Part shown: positions 9,992 to 21,361 of the stretch, piece by piece
Layout: each line of letters begins with the position of its first letter
Numbering within the stretch: the stretch's first letter is position 1
NCBI GenBank assembly: GCA_019614645.1
Contig: JABWDB010000008.1
Location: forward strand, 2,790,001-2,854,000
Length of the DNA: 64,000 bases
Direction: 5' to 3'
Source of the DNA: Stratiolaelaps scimitus
Taxonomy: Eukaryota; Arthropoda; Arachnida; Mesostigmata; Laelapidae
Notes under the pieces: generated by a model
The model's input: only the letters and a program-made list of their open reading frames with translations
Database searches by the model: none
Told to the model about the DNA's origin: nothing
Translations under genes and position numbers: made by a program

Positions 9992-10138
9992 ATGATGTTA
10001 CTAAAGAATATTAGCGTTATTTTTTTTCTTTGTTTGACGCGCTGTGTTGATATTGCCTTTAGGTGGGCAATATGCGCTGGTCCTTCTGGTATAAATTACA
10101 CTAGTGATTGCATAAGCACGCTCTTGAAACTAGTTGAG
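9992..10138 (+). CDS. Possible first exon of a small secreted protein
   Basis: From the ATG at 9992 the frame encodes a hydrophobic leader (MMLLKNISVIFFLCL), then a short cysteine-containing segment (ICAGPSGINYTSDC) ending in L-V-E at a GTAAGA donor in phase 0. An alternative reading places a 3' splice site (TTGCCTTTAG at 10063), making this an internal exon. No downstream partner exon was identified. The leader could simply reflect the T-rich run at 10020-10035. Confidence 0.2.
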
Positions 10139-10635
10139 GTAAGAAGGACGATGATAAATCAAACAAGATATAGGCACAGCTCGTCGACGATGCATCTTCT
10201 CCGCAACGATTTGCCGATCTCTCCCACGAATCTTGCCGAGACGAGAGGCTAACCGCTGAATAAGCGGCGTTGGCATAAGCTATGTTGACTGATCGGTGTA
10301 CTGCGAGTAAAAGCGAGACAAAACACTGAAGAATCCCTTGCAGCTGATACCCGTTTACAACACTGTGTTGAATTATTGAAATGGTCAACTTCGGAGAAAT
10401 GCTTTAGTAAAATAGATCTTACAGCTAATTGTATTGTCTTATGATGCGTTTATGGGGTCTAAGGCGACCCGTGGAAAATGGAACGAATCCAACCAACATT
10501 TCCTACCGTATGGCTGAACGTTTAAGGGCAACTCGCTGGATCTACTAGTGTTCTGCGGTCTTTCTGTTGTTGGCACTTTTATCGTTTGAGTCTCTTAAGT
10601 TTCAATGTGGCTGTAGAAAGCCGGAGGACGCAGAT

Positions 10636-10717
10636 TTCGAGTCCCGCGACCTTGTGACACATCGAGAACTGAAGCGTTGTAAAAAAAACTGCAGTTCCAT
10701 TAATAAACCAAAACTTT
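10636..10717 (+). mobile_element. SINE-like dispersed repeat, copy 1
   Basis: This copy begins TTCGAGTCCCGCGAC, similar to a polymerase III B box, and ends GCAGTTCCATTAATAAACCA. The same order of blocks (TCGAGTCCCGCGACC, TGGTGACA, GAGAACTTGAGC, CAGTTCC, TTAATAAACCA) recurs at 13917-13995 and 46648-46740. That indicates a dispersed element, plausibly the 3' portion of a tRNA-derived SINE. No target-site duplication was identified around this copy. Confidence 0.5.
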
Positions 10718-11269
10718 GTATTGTATTCATTTGTGGAGGTCTTCAATCATAAAATATATTCGGAATAGTTCCCGAGTTGATAAGTTCCGGCCGGTTTTTA
10801 ATACCCTTGCCTACCCCTACATTTCACACTGCGCGGCCATAGTGTGCGCCCTGCGAAATCATCGCTGTATTTGCTGTTTGAAGCTAGACGTGTAGCACGC
10901 TAGCGCTTGGAAGGGTGACATTCTACGTGGCCAGAAAGTGCCCGTACCACCCCTATTTTTCAATGCGTTAAAAGCCTTCAATCGAGTCGAGAATTTCATT
11001 CGCAGATTGAGGGCATCCTTGCTCAGCGGGGGTCGGTCAAAGAGTTTCATACCTCACGAGTACTTCCGAGGAATATGTATTTAGTAGCGAGATAGCTTAT
11101 TATATTTACGCATTATAAGAGTATTAGAGTAGTATCGATCTAGAAGATCATCGTACGGAAGACAGACAATTTCACAACAACAATTCCCTTAAACGAAGTA
11201 ATTTTTAATCATGTATCAAAAGTTTACGCCAGGTGCTACCGGGGTCAATTGAGTGGTCTCAGTGAAGTG

Positions 11270-12533
11270 TCAGCATGTTATGTAGAATTCATCGGTAGGT
11301 AAATGACGACTCTCACGAATACTCGGCAAAAAGTTCATTGCGGCGCACCAAAAATCGTAGTTCATCAATACGCTCTTTCGCTTCTTGCCGAACTCTGCAT
11401 TAATGTTTAGAAATGATTCTGCCAAATATTCAACGACAGGTGCAGAGAGTATCACTATAGGAAAGTGGTGCTCGCTCTCAGTGAGTGACCTCAATAATAT
11501 ACTCAACTAAAGCAATGTTTGCCTTGTACGTTAGCCCGACTTATAGTACAGGGCTAGATCTAATGGGATCCGAGAGACGGATGGATTCAAGCGGACGAGA
11601 AAGTGTTTTCAAATTCAATTTCACAATATTAGGCTGATTTGGGCAAAATGGGCGGCTTTTCAAGAAGCTGCCCACAGTAATTTCAACCAGCGAATTTTGA
11701 GAGAATAGTTCTAACGTCAATTTCCTTTGAAGCGTAACAATGTTTCATCGAATGTCCACGGGAACGGCACGGAAATGGTGTGCGAAATTTAAGGTAGAAG
11801 AGATAAACTGCCAAAGAGTAACTCGAGGTGGTCGGACCGATGCTCAAGAACGGCCAGAAGCAGCGGGCGAATTGAAACTCTGGGTCCATGGCAGCGGGGA
11901 GAAGAAAGCACCATTCTAGAACGCGAACCTGAAACGTACCCTTGCGATTGATGAGACATAGGTCAAATAGTATACGCAGCGTGAGAGGAACCAGCGTTGC
12001 CAATGTTTGTGCCTAATGTGAAACAGCGAAGCCGGAGTTGTGTAAACTGATCCACGGCGGCAAAAGAATGCTGATTATGGTCATGAAATTTAACGGAATC
12101 GATATTCGATCGGCTTCTACCGAAGAAAACCTCTATTACCGGAGAGGTGTTCGAAAACTATTTGCCAGAGGATCTGGATACGTAGCTTGCGGTGAAAAAG
12201 TGTACACTTGTGCGAGTTCTTCACGAAGCTTCTGTTGTTGAGTAGCGTCTGACCAAGGAAGGGGATTAAGTTGTGGGCTCAACTCGGGAATTCTCCTGGT
12301 ATAAGCCTGATAGACATTTCGCTTTTGACTAATTGAAGAGGCGACTGGGGTACACCAACCACCAGAATTAGAAGGAGTTCGAGTGCTATATGATCTCTAG
12401 CGCGGAGGTCAAATGAAGGGCGTGTTAGGGCTGCTGACCAAAGGCCAACTTGTACGACACAAAAAAATAATTCATTAATATGAATGAATAACATTGTTAT
12501 TAAAATAAGGCCGGGTAGCATTGCGCGAATCAA
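11270..12533 (-). other. Cluster of unrecognised minus-strand open frames
   Basis: Three frames follow one another on the minus strand: 12533-12279 (hydrophobic start, MLPGLILITMLFIHINELFF), 12003-11683, and 11506-11270 (contains YLAESFLNINAEFGKKRKSV and reaches a GTGAGA donor-like site after NFLPSI). Successive frames with loosely placed splice signals might be exons of one membrane-protein gene, but I cannot join them in phase or name a family. Confidence 0.18.
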
Positions 12534-13422
12534 CCTAATAATTCCTATCGTTCAATATGCTCGAGGACAACCTATTTCCCGAGTACAATATGACTATTTC
12601 ATAGCTGCTTCGAACTGCTTTCCCTGCGGCTTGGCTAGGTAAGAATTTCTCTTGACAATATCTAACTTCTCAGTGTGTGTGTGTGTGTCTGAGCGTTTGG
12701 ACCACCTCCACAACAGTTGACCATTCGTTAACCCATTAACTCGGGCAGCGGGATTAATTTCAAGAGTCTCCAAAGGGATGGAACGTGTTGATGAGCAAAT
12801 CGCTGTATCACAAGTGTGTGTGTGTGTGCTTACCTGCAACTCAAGTGACGACAGATCATCTTTGCTATCCTCCGGCCATAATCCGAGGGCTTTGGCTGAT
12901 CAGGGGCGTAACCTAATGCACCATCGTCATAGCCTTTGCAACTGCTCCTTGTTATCCCTCTTTAGGCTATAGATGCGACACGGTTATCGCCGAAAGAGCG
13001 TAGAGGGCTGACTGGCTGGCCTTCTTGCTAGCGTCTTTCTTGTCTACGGTTAAAGCATTCACAGTCAGTCTGCTGATTGATACTCCCCTCACCTGCTGTC
13101 CCAGTTGCTTGTGGCAATCGTTACCACGGGTGAACAAACGACCCAACATACAGCGTGGCTCAATGGGGACCCTAGATGCCCGTGTGTGAGTGAGATACGG
13201 ACCTGCCTTTGGTGCCTTAAATGACGATTTGATCATGATCTTCGATTTCGTTGAAGACTACATTTGCGAACGTAACTACTAAAGGATATTTCTAAGGCAC
13301 TCGCGATTCTCGCGCACGCGTTATTACTCGACCATGCTGCATCATCCCGTACAGGCGTAGTAAGCAGAATCGGTCTGTTTTTTGCCCTCGGAAAGTACGA
13401 ACTGATAAGGATAGACCGGCAG

Positions 13423-13437
13423 CAGCAGCAGCAGCAT
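13423..13437 (+). repeat. (CAG)5 in the 5' leader of the Dok-like gene
   Basis: A short CAG run lies about 13-28 nt before the start codon of the PH/PTB gene, so it is probably in its 5' untranslated leader. It is the shortest of many CAG/CTG tracts in the window. Confidence 0.8.
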
Positions 13438-13450
13438 CTGATTAACGACT

Positions 13451-14175
13451 ATGGCGGATGTGACCAAAAAGGCCGGCGGTTATGTTCAGGTGAAGCTGAT
13501 TCAAGCCGACCGTTCCAGCCAAACATGGTCTGGTTGGGCTCGACGTTGGGTTGATCTCCTACTCGTGAAGCAAGATTCAGTAAAGACGAACACAGAAACC
13601 TTCGCTGAAGCATGGATAGAGGTCCGCAAAAGCAAGAGCTCGGGTAGACCTATTAAGATGTGGACCATCGATGCAAAACGTGAGTTACTCGTAAAGGACA
13701 ACTATTCTTGCTGCATGTAAGGCCAACGCTTTCGATAACTGCAATCATCTTCTCTATCTGACATATCAAAGTCTTATGTTTTCCATATACAAATGTAAGA
13801 GTCACGCGCAAGCTTGATAGGTAGACCGATTAACGGCGAGGGCCGATGTGACCCGGACCTTTGGCGATAAACCTGCCCCGGACCTGTAAAAATAAACCTC
13901 TTCATTAGCGCGATGGTTGGAATCCTGCGACCTGGTGACAAATAGGGAACTTGAGCCTTGCAGAAGTACAGTTCCATTAATTAACGAATAAAAGCATTAC
14001 CTCACAAGCCTGTGTAGGTTTACTATTTCGGGTGGCGGGATTCCGAGTAGGGATTTTTTGCCCAAAAATTCGGAACTGAATTCCATACCCTTGAAACCTA
14101 TGGATGAGTCTATAGCTATGTAGCATATAGTCGACGCTACATCCTATATCAGTTGTTGTGGTACTGCTTACACAC

Positions 14176-14207
<32 letters not shown>

Positions 14208-17200
14208 GAAGAACTTATTACTTCTTCGTTAAACTATCTACAACACAAGTGATTGTTCACGCCAATTGTCCTTACAAGTTATCTAGCCGGCTTTAATACC
14301 ATCACACTAGGGTATGAACGTATGCACGTACTTTGGATGGCTCGGAACAAATCGAATCGTTTGGTCGCCTGACAAGAGTTCAGAGGTCCACGTACTCATT
14401 TATCTTATGCTGTTCATACATCTTTTACGAATAGAGGGCTTGCATGATCTACGAATTATCTAATTCAAATGTCCTGCTAATCTAGCTAGGTAACAGAGTA
14501 GGCCTTCTAAATCAGTTACGTATACTTGTAACGTAATCATATGCGTTGTGTTGGCTATGGCAAAATATATTCGACAATAGGGTGGCTTGCTTACCGCAAT
14601 GGAATGAGGCTCATTGTTCGTATTGATTACGTTGCGCATTTCTTTCGAGAAGCCTTAACTTGGCTTAGCCGGCAAAAAGAACAAACTATTCAATTCGAGG
14701 ATTTAAAGAGAGTGCGTCATAATGTGTTATCTAATTGCTCAGCGCGAGCTGTAGTGAACACCTGCAAGGATCATGACACATATCCACTCACCGTAATTGG
14801 TGACAGGTTATTCCAAATATAACGTCACCCTTTTATTCTGGGCTTAAGCAATAATCTAGATAAGCATTGCTCTCGACAACCGTTCGAGCATCGTTCAAGA
14901 TGAGACGTTCTGAATTTTGACGTATTTCAGCTCGACGATCGAATAATTTCACCGAGCCTTTGGGGTTATTCGAGCACCTAAACAGGTTGCATCGACGATG
15001 CAACGTGAATGGTGGACGCAATGTCAATGACAGGCAACTCAACTCTAAGGAAGTCAAGCTATGCAATCAATGTTACAGCAGCCATAGTCATTACGCAAGG
15101 GGAAACTTCGCCAAAGAATGATAATTAGTAATGTATATTCTGCATGTTGTTTTTATTTTATATATATATATATATATTACAGATGCATTGGTATACCGGT
15201 GTACGTCGAAGAGCAAGAATCATCCGTTCGGTATCAAATTCAAGGGCAAGGATTTGCTGTACATCAGCGGGAGCTCGGAGAGCGAAAGTCAGGAATGGAT
15301 CAAGCTCATCAGAGAGACTTTATGGCCGACCGACAAAACGGTTGAGCTGGAGATTAGTAAGTTCTGATTGGAAGGAATGATCGGGAATACCTTATACCTA
15401 TGGTAACCAGGTTCGACGCAAATATTTATATGCACTAGAACTGGATAGAGCTGTAAATCTAACCATCTGCATGGGCCCTGACGTGCAGTGTTCTAAATGT
15501 TATAATTACTGTTAAGAGTCTCTTGTACCTTAGGATGAATACTATTATAGAAACTGGTCCTCCTACTTCTGTGCATTCGATGCGAAGCTTTCCATTCCTC
15601 AATTGTTCCATGATAACGAATGATGCATTGGATCCGCAAACACCTCATTGTGATCGAGACCATATGTGATGCCATTGTCGCTAAGTTAATAATGGACTTT
15701 TAGCACATTTTTCCTTCATCACATTTCAGGCGCGGGCCGATTGTTTGAGGCCTCTGTAATTGACAACCATTACTCCCTGTCATGTGAACTATTCGGCCGC
15801 TATGGCCATCTGGCCATACGAGAGAACAAGCTGATGCTGTTCGATCACAACGGCAAAAACATCATTCAGGAATGGTATCTACATACGATACGAAAGCTGG
15901 ATGCGTTCAAGTGCTCTCAAGTCGATACCGGTCGACTGCTCAGCGTGCATCTAGGCGAGTACGTAAAACGGAAATGCCATGCTAGCTAATGTCCGATAAT
16001 TTGTGAATGTCTTAATGGTGCGAGTTGCCGTACTCAGTAGAAAGTCTCACAACTTCTTTATGGCTTTCAGTTGATCTAAATTGGTGATGTATAGTGGTCG
16101 CGATTCGAGTGATGTTAGTGACTCAATTCTGTTATTGGCATAACCACAGGAATAGCTCGACCGGTTGCGGGGTTCTCTATCTCTTCTGCCCTCGCGCGGT
16201 CCTTCTACTGGAGACGGTGCAAGCAACAATTAAGGAGATATTCAGCAACCTTGAAGACGAGCGTAAGGCCCACCAGGCGACTTTGATGAGCTTAGGCGCC
16301 CTACATGATATTACCCTGGAGGACACTGAGTCTAAACCCAGTCCTTCGGGACTCAAGACGATAACAATTTCCGACGTAAGCATGCGCCTTTTTTGCCACA
16401 CTCCTCACAGTAGCCTGTATCGTATTTAAATAGGGACATTAATAGGCTTGACCACCATACTTAGTCGTATATCTATCTGCAAGGATCCCTAGCAACGTGT
16501 TAATTGCATGCGTTCTTTTGATCTCATATAATCGTTTATCGGACAGGAAATCATGAAGGCTAAACACGAGCTGACCGTAGGGGGGCTTCGAGGCACTCCA
16601 AGGCCCTCAAACGCCGCACCAATCGAGGAGGCTGCCGATAAAGATGAACCGCTCGTTTGGAAGGATAATGATCCGTACGAGGTACTTCGGCCATTAGCAT
16701 AAACATCGACGCGTAGAATCGCGCAAACATTTGATCGTTCTACTGAACTGTCCCCAATGCTTCTACTTAAGAACAAGCATCTATGATTATCGTTGTTGGC
16801 GGCCGAATGCTCAATTGGGTCCAATCAGTTTCTATATTATTCGATATGACCTATTTCCAGGACATGGAAAGGGCCGACTACGTGCCTGAACGTGACGAGC
16901 CTTTAAAGGACGCTAAAAAGCAGCGATCGCAATCGCTAGTCGTGATGACTCGACCGAGAGCGAGTACGTATACGTTCATTTATTTGAGCAATTGACACAA
17001 GCATGAGAGGGAGATTAGAAAAAAAAAGCCACACTCGTTCAAATTGTTTCAAGTCAAATGTCTGCGTTGATCAACTGGTATAAATTAGAAAAAAAACACG
17101 ATAATTAAGGTTAATTATCGTGTTTTTTTTCTAATTTATAATAAATAGCTGTCTTAGTGAAAACAAATGTTGTGCATTCGTGTTCAGATAGCTGCACCCT

Positions 17201-19354
17201 CGAGTTGGATCTGCCTGACCTGACAAAGCTTAAGGACCAGCTTATGAAGCGGAGAAGCAGTCTACCTCAACGGCCAATCACTGATGAACTGAACGGTCGC
17301 ATGTCTCTGCCAACTGAAACTCAGCTGGTAGCTGGCCAAATGCGACAAGGTCTTCACAGTTTCAGACAGGTTCTTAACCTCTCTGCTACAAAGGATGGCG
17401 TAAGCCTGAATGAGGTAGGGTTTTTTTTTGTACGATTTTAAACACGAAGTGTAATCGTGGAACCGCCTCTTTAGTGCGAGTCTGGCCTAAATACAAGTAA
17501 TCAATTATAATTTGTCCGTTTTAGAAAGTCACGTAGATACGGTCGCCGCTAAGATAATGGGTGTATCTGGTATATCTCGGCTGGGAATCAGAGCCCCAGA
17601 TGCAGGGATCAAGAGCTGAACGAGAAGGCGGACGCTCGGGCCAAGGAGGCTTTCAAGTACCCCTTGTCAGCATCATATGCCTCCTAGAATGCTTATGCTT
17701 AAGATGTTCTGTATGCTCGCAGTTGAAGGAGGACAGAGAGGGAAGATAGAGGGAAGGTTACCAGACTATACTGCCAGGAGAAGTCTAATCGCGATCGGTC
17801 TTGAATACGGCAAGGTACACGCTAGAAGACACCTGTTTCTCGAAACACATTTCGAGTGTGCGTGGGGAACACTAAATGGATCATTTCTTCATTTTAGGCG
17901 TCGTTGTCTAGTCAACTGAAAATGCTTCCAAATTGAGGTTCCATCAATCGCGTGAACTAACTTGCGTCGTTATTTTCAATAGAAGGTATGCCAGATTGTG
18001 GGCGAGAATGGTGAGGGACAAAGGCGTATTGTTCACGAAACCAGCGAAGTGATACATCGAGTTCCCATAGCCGCACTTGGCGCAGTCGAGGAAGACGAAG
18101 AGACCGCCGACGAGCCGGACTCAAGAGGTCCCACCACAGAGGCCCTGCCAACCATTGTTCCGGAGGTCACACTGGAACTTCCTGAACACATAAAAGACAG
18201 CGCTACTTCAGCGTCTCCCGAGAAGTCGTCCGTTGTGGAGAAGGAAACAAGCCCTATAGAGAACACTGCCTCCTCCTCAAGTGCAGACACGAGCAAGGAC
18301 GTTGAAATAAAGGCCCATAAGGAACCCGTTATGGATCTACGAGGGGGGCAGCCGGAACCGAACGATGAGGCCGATAAGGAAGAGAAAAACCCAAAGGAGA
18401 CGAAATCCTCTGATGACACCGAAGGCTTCCCAAAGGTAAACTTCCATTTTAGTATCTGCCACGCTAGAGTCCCCTTGATAACTCTTCTAGTATGTGGCGA
18501 ACACCTTGAAATTTATGGAAGCCCATATCATAGCATACAAATAGATTCGCCGGCATACAGCATTCAATAAGAGGAATGAGACAAAGATGATTAAAAGCCT
18601 AAGTAGGATTACAATTGCTTTATAATACTTATTACTTTATGTCCCTTAGTAAATTCGCTGTATGTATAGCTGAGCTCCATGCATTTGATTTGTCCCACTC
18701 CTAACAGTAATAGCCGTGATCTGTTCGATGCAGTTTAGTAGACTTCATGACTCACTATTCGTTTAGGTGACTAAATATTTACCCCATGCTCAGCTAGGTT
18801 GGCGTTAGTCCACCTGACAGTGAAAACAGTCACTGCAACAAGGATGCACCAATCATCCAGCCGGAGGCTACTGGTGACGTCAACATCGATAAGGGAGGAA
18901 ACGGTGAGAGAAGCACTGCATCCATCATTTGGATAGATAATTATATGAAAGGTTTGCTATGCGATTAATGTTTGTGCGTGCCGGCCACAAACATCGGCTC
19001 GTTGATTGTTCTTGGAAAAGACATTGGAAAGAAATAAAACAGCTTGGCAAGCGATAACAACGGGTCACGTTAGGCTGTTCAGCTTAGTATTCTAGTTACA
19101 TAGGGGGGTCGAGACTGGTTGGCAGTGAAGATTCATATCTCGTTTCGGCATGAAAAATCTCTATTGCAGAGCGCCGCGACAGCAGCCATACTGTGACGAT
19201 CAACTTTGGATCAGGACGACTAGCTACCGCTGCGGCTTCTCCAGCAGCCGCTGTTCCAGGCACACCTCCTCCGAAACCTCGAAGAATGATGCAGTTTACA
19301 AAGGGCGAAGATGAAGAAGTAAAGGAAATTACATCAGACAGTTTGCTGCTGTGA
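13451..19354 (+). CDS. Dok: Dok-family adaptor: PH domain plus IRS-type PTB domain
   Basis: Ten exons (13451-13679, 15183-15356, 15730-15958, 16150-16375, 16547-16681, 16861-16963, 17188-17414, 17983-18435, 18798-18903, 19170-19354) join in phase at every junction and give 688 residues. Residues about 8-120 form a PH domain: GYVQVKL strand, WARRW turn and the C-terminal helix EWIKLIRETLW with invariant W115. Residues about 138-245 form an IRS-type PTB domain: LFGRYGHLAI, EWYLHTIRK with R189, TGRLL with R203 and the STGCGVLY strand, then a C-terminal helix. PH then PTB at the very N-terminus with a disordered tail is the Dok plan; YxxM motifs and the size of an IRS protein are absent. Adjacent tyrosines Y330 (YEDM) and Y338 (YVPE) are likely phosphosites. 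An acidic region spans 442-592, and a TPPPKPRR SH3 ligand lies at 659-666. Dok proteins dock on activated tyrosine kinases and membrane phosphoinositides. Exon 7 joins directly to the 17983 exon here; extra exons between them are possible. Confidence 0.85.
13917..13995 (+). mobile_element. SINE-like dispersed repeat, copy 2, in Dok intron 1
   Basis: This copy reads GGAATCCTGCGACCTGGTGAC, then GGGAACTTGAGC and CAGTTCCATTAATTAAC, aligning block by block with copies at 10636 and 46648. It lies in the first intron of the PH/PTB gene, in the sense orientation, and is more diverged in the TTAATAAACCA block. Confidence 0.5.
14177..14206. repeat. (TA)n microsatellite in Dok intron 1
   Basis: A pure TA tract of about 28 bp lies in the first intron of the PH/PTB gene. 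A second, shorter TA tract (15160-15178) forms most of the sequence just before the exon 2 acceptor, so that splice site has an AT-repeat instead of a usual polypyrimidine tract. Confidence 0.95.
17079..17140. repeat. Perfect 30-bp inverted repeat (2-bp loop) in Dok intron 6
   Basis: The arms at 17079-17108 and 17111-17140 are exact reverse complements, with only GG between them. Each arm contains AGAAAAAAAACACGATAATT or its complement. An RNA copy would fold into a 30-bp hairpin about 50 nt before the exon 7 acceptor. It could be a tiny foldback element or a recent palindrome-forming replication error. No flanking target duplication was identified. Confidence 0.95.
17521..17830 (+). other. 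Unresolved coding-like sequence inside Dok intron 7
   Basis: Between exon 7 and the 17983 exon there are two short coding-like frames. DQELNEKADARAKEAFKYPL (17606-17665) ends in a stop soon after. Another runs from a CTCGCAG acceptor to LEYGK at a GTACAC donor near 17814. Neither joins both neighbours in phase, whereas skipping the region keeps the frame. They may be alternatively used exons (one would give a shorter C-terminus) or chance. Confidence 0.3.
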
Positions 19355-19391
19355 ATTTATTAACCTAACGCTGCATAATAATGACAAATTA

Positions 19392-19397
19392 AATAAA
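19392..19397 (+). terminator. AATAAA poly(A) signal of the Dok-like gene
   Basis: A canonical AATAAA lies 38 nt after the stop codon of the PH/PTB gene, within an AT-rich stretch. It implies a very short 3' untranslated region if it is used. Confidence 0.6.
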
Positions 19398-20150
19398 TAC
19401 AATATAGTTACTAGCATAGTGCCTATATCAACATGAATGAACCGTGTGTTCTTGTTATTTTAGTTGAATATGTGAATATACATAGTCAGAAATAATGTAA
19501 CTATGGTGATAGTTATTCGTGTAACGTCCAAATAAACATGGTACGAGTTGGGCATCCCCGTATATTCTATAATTGTTTTCGTTCAGTGTAAGGCATACAT
19601 AGGTCTCTAAAGGTACCTTGTTGTTGTGCGAAGTGCAAATAATAAATGACTGGACATCATGCGTATTATTCAAGAGATTCACCTGAGCGAATCTTCCTTA
19701 TTCGCCTTCATAACTAGATTCAGCTTATTATTTGTTTTCCTATATAATTCATTCAATTTCTTATTGAGTGAATGCCACAAAAGAAGAGAGTATCGATTTT
19801 GCTACTCAACAGCCAACGGCTGGAGGATTCTAACAAGTGGCACGTCACCACTATTTCTTCAATTCAAATACTACAAGGGAAATTTAACTAGCTGCCAAAA
19901 TGAACATTATCGAACTGTGCTAACCACAGCTTTGATTATCGACATCTGGCAGATAGATAATTAGAAATTAGTATCTGCTAAAGAGTCGCAGGGACAAGCC
20001 CTCCTTTCCGTACCACGGCGTTCGATGCTCAACGAACTTCGAGGTACAATTATGTCTTGAAGAGGTAACCGAAAATATGGAATTTCACTGTTCAAATATT
20101 CCGCTGTACTTCGTCTCTCGCCTACACACGCCGCTACCTTCGTCGAAGGG
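19398..20150. other. AT-rich spacer after the Dok-like gene
   Basis: I see no coding region or structured repeat here. The sequence is AT-rich up to about 20000, then base composition shifts toward GC at about 20150. Confidence 0.5.
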
Positions 20151-20159
20151 CATTCGATC

Positions 20160-21361
20160 AACCTCCCCCGCCCGCAGCCTTCAGAGAAAGCCGATACTCT
20201 CTTGTTCTACCTGTTTGCATTTGTTTTAGTTGGCTGCTTTTAGTCGGCATCAATCCCCGATGTCCGTTCGTGCCACTGTGATCCGTCCGTCCGTCCGACG
20301 GTCTGATGTCTGCTGCACCACGATCAATTACTCTTGGCTCTGTTCCGACGGCGACGATGGAGCCCTCTCCGGCAGCCCTCTCCCACCAACTGGCGCTCCG
20401 GCGGGCCAACGCGCGGGATAGCTTCAAGCCGCATGCTTCAACTTGTGCTGGTCCTGCTGCTGCTGCTGCTGCTTCAGCTACCTGTGCAGATAGATAACAC
20501 GATGTTCAGAACTGACGGCGGCGAAAGCTGGCGAAAACAGTAGCCGCATTACACTGCACTGGTCTTAGTGCTAGTTACAGCACCGGTTGTTGTGGTACGG
20601 GGCTGAACTGCAACACGGGAGCTGCACGAATTGTGCCAGTGGCAGCAGATCGATTTTTGTATTGCCCAACTTATTCGTTACCATACGAACTTATCCACAG
20701 TCGATCCATGTGGTGTCTACTATCGGCGGCCTGTTCGAGTGCGACGAGATGGGTTCGCGAGTGACTTTGTTGCTTTTTGTGAGCGAAGAATTCTAGCTGC
20801 GAGGGCTGTTTTTGAATGTGCTGTTGCTGCTGCTGATGTCCTCTGTCGCTTGTTCATTACCACGAGATTAAGTCGTTTTTGGTGCACGCCCCTGATTTCA
20901 ACGTGATCTCGTGCGCGTAACGAGTTGTTTGCTGTTACGAGGTGACAGTTGCTATTACCGGGATCGGTGGTGCGACCTTTGAAGCCCCGCACGCTCGAAG
21001 CAGAAGGTCCATCCTCCGCTGTGTCGTTGAACGCTGTGAGTGTGGCTCGTTCGGCTTCAACGAGGATTAGTATTGTAGCCCGAGAGAGCGTAGCGGCAAA
21101 GCTCGCACGCACTATTGTTCGGATACAACCGAGTGCAACGTCTTTGAGGTCGTCGCCTTTACTGGAAAAACGTGCAAAAACCTCAAAAGGAAACGGGTTA
21201 ACGGCCTGCCACACGTCGACGGTACAGGAGTGTGTTCTTTCGTTGGAGGTGCAATAGCAAATTGTGTTAACGATACTATCGGAAAAAGAAACTTTTTAAT
21301 TGTCAGCCGTCTATCGCAGTCGTCGGGAAGCCTTCTATTCAACACGGACAGCCACGTAAAG
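20160..21361 (+). promoter_or_regulatory. GC-rich candidate promoter and 5' exon ending at a GTAAGG donor
   Basis: Base composition is visibly richer in G+C and CpG than the flanks. The region includes a (GTCC)n run near 20285-20297 and a (CTG)n run near 20455-20475. It ends in AAAG followed by GTAAGG at 21362, a strong donor. No long convincing coding frame covers it, which suits a non-coding first exon of a plus-strand gene. A 36-codon frame at 20433-20543 (MLQLVLV, then a leucine run from CTG codons) looks like a signal peptide, but this follows from the triplet repeat. I cannot identify a downstream exon. Confidence 0.3.

Noticed and set aside
12803..12833. A 31-nt minus-strand intron-like segment, GTAAGC...ATACAG, filled with CA repeats.
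   Set aside because: It is shorter than any normal spliceosomal intron and consists mostly of a CA microsatellite; the flanking frames are not convincing.
20433..20543. A signal-peptide-like ORF, MLQLVLV followed by a leucine run.
   Set aside because: The leucines are encoded by a CTG repeat and the frame stops after 36 codons, so it is more likely composition than a gene.
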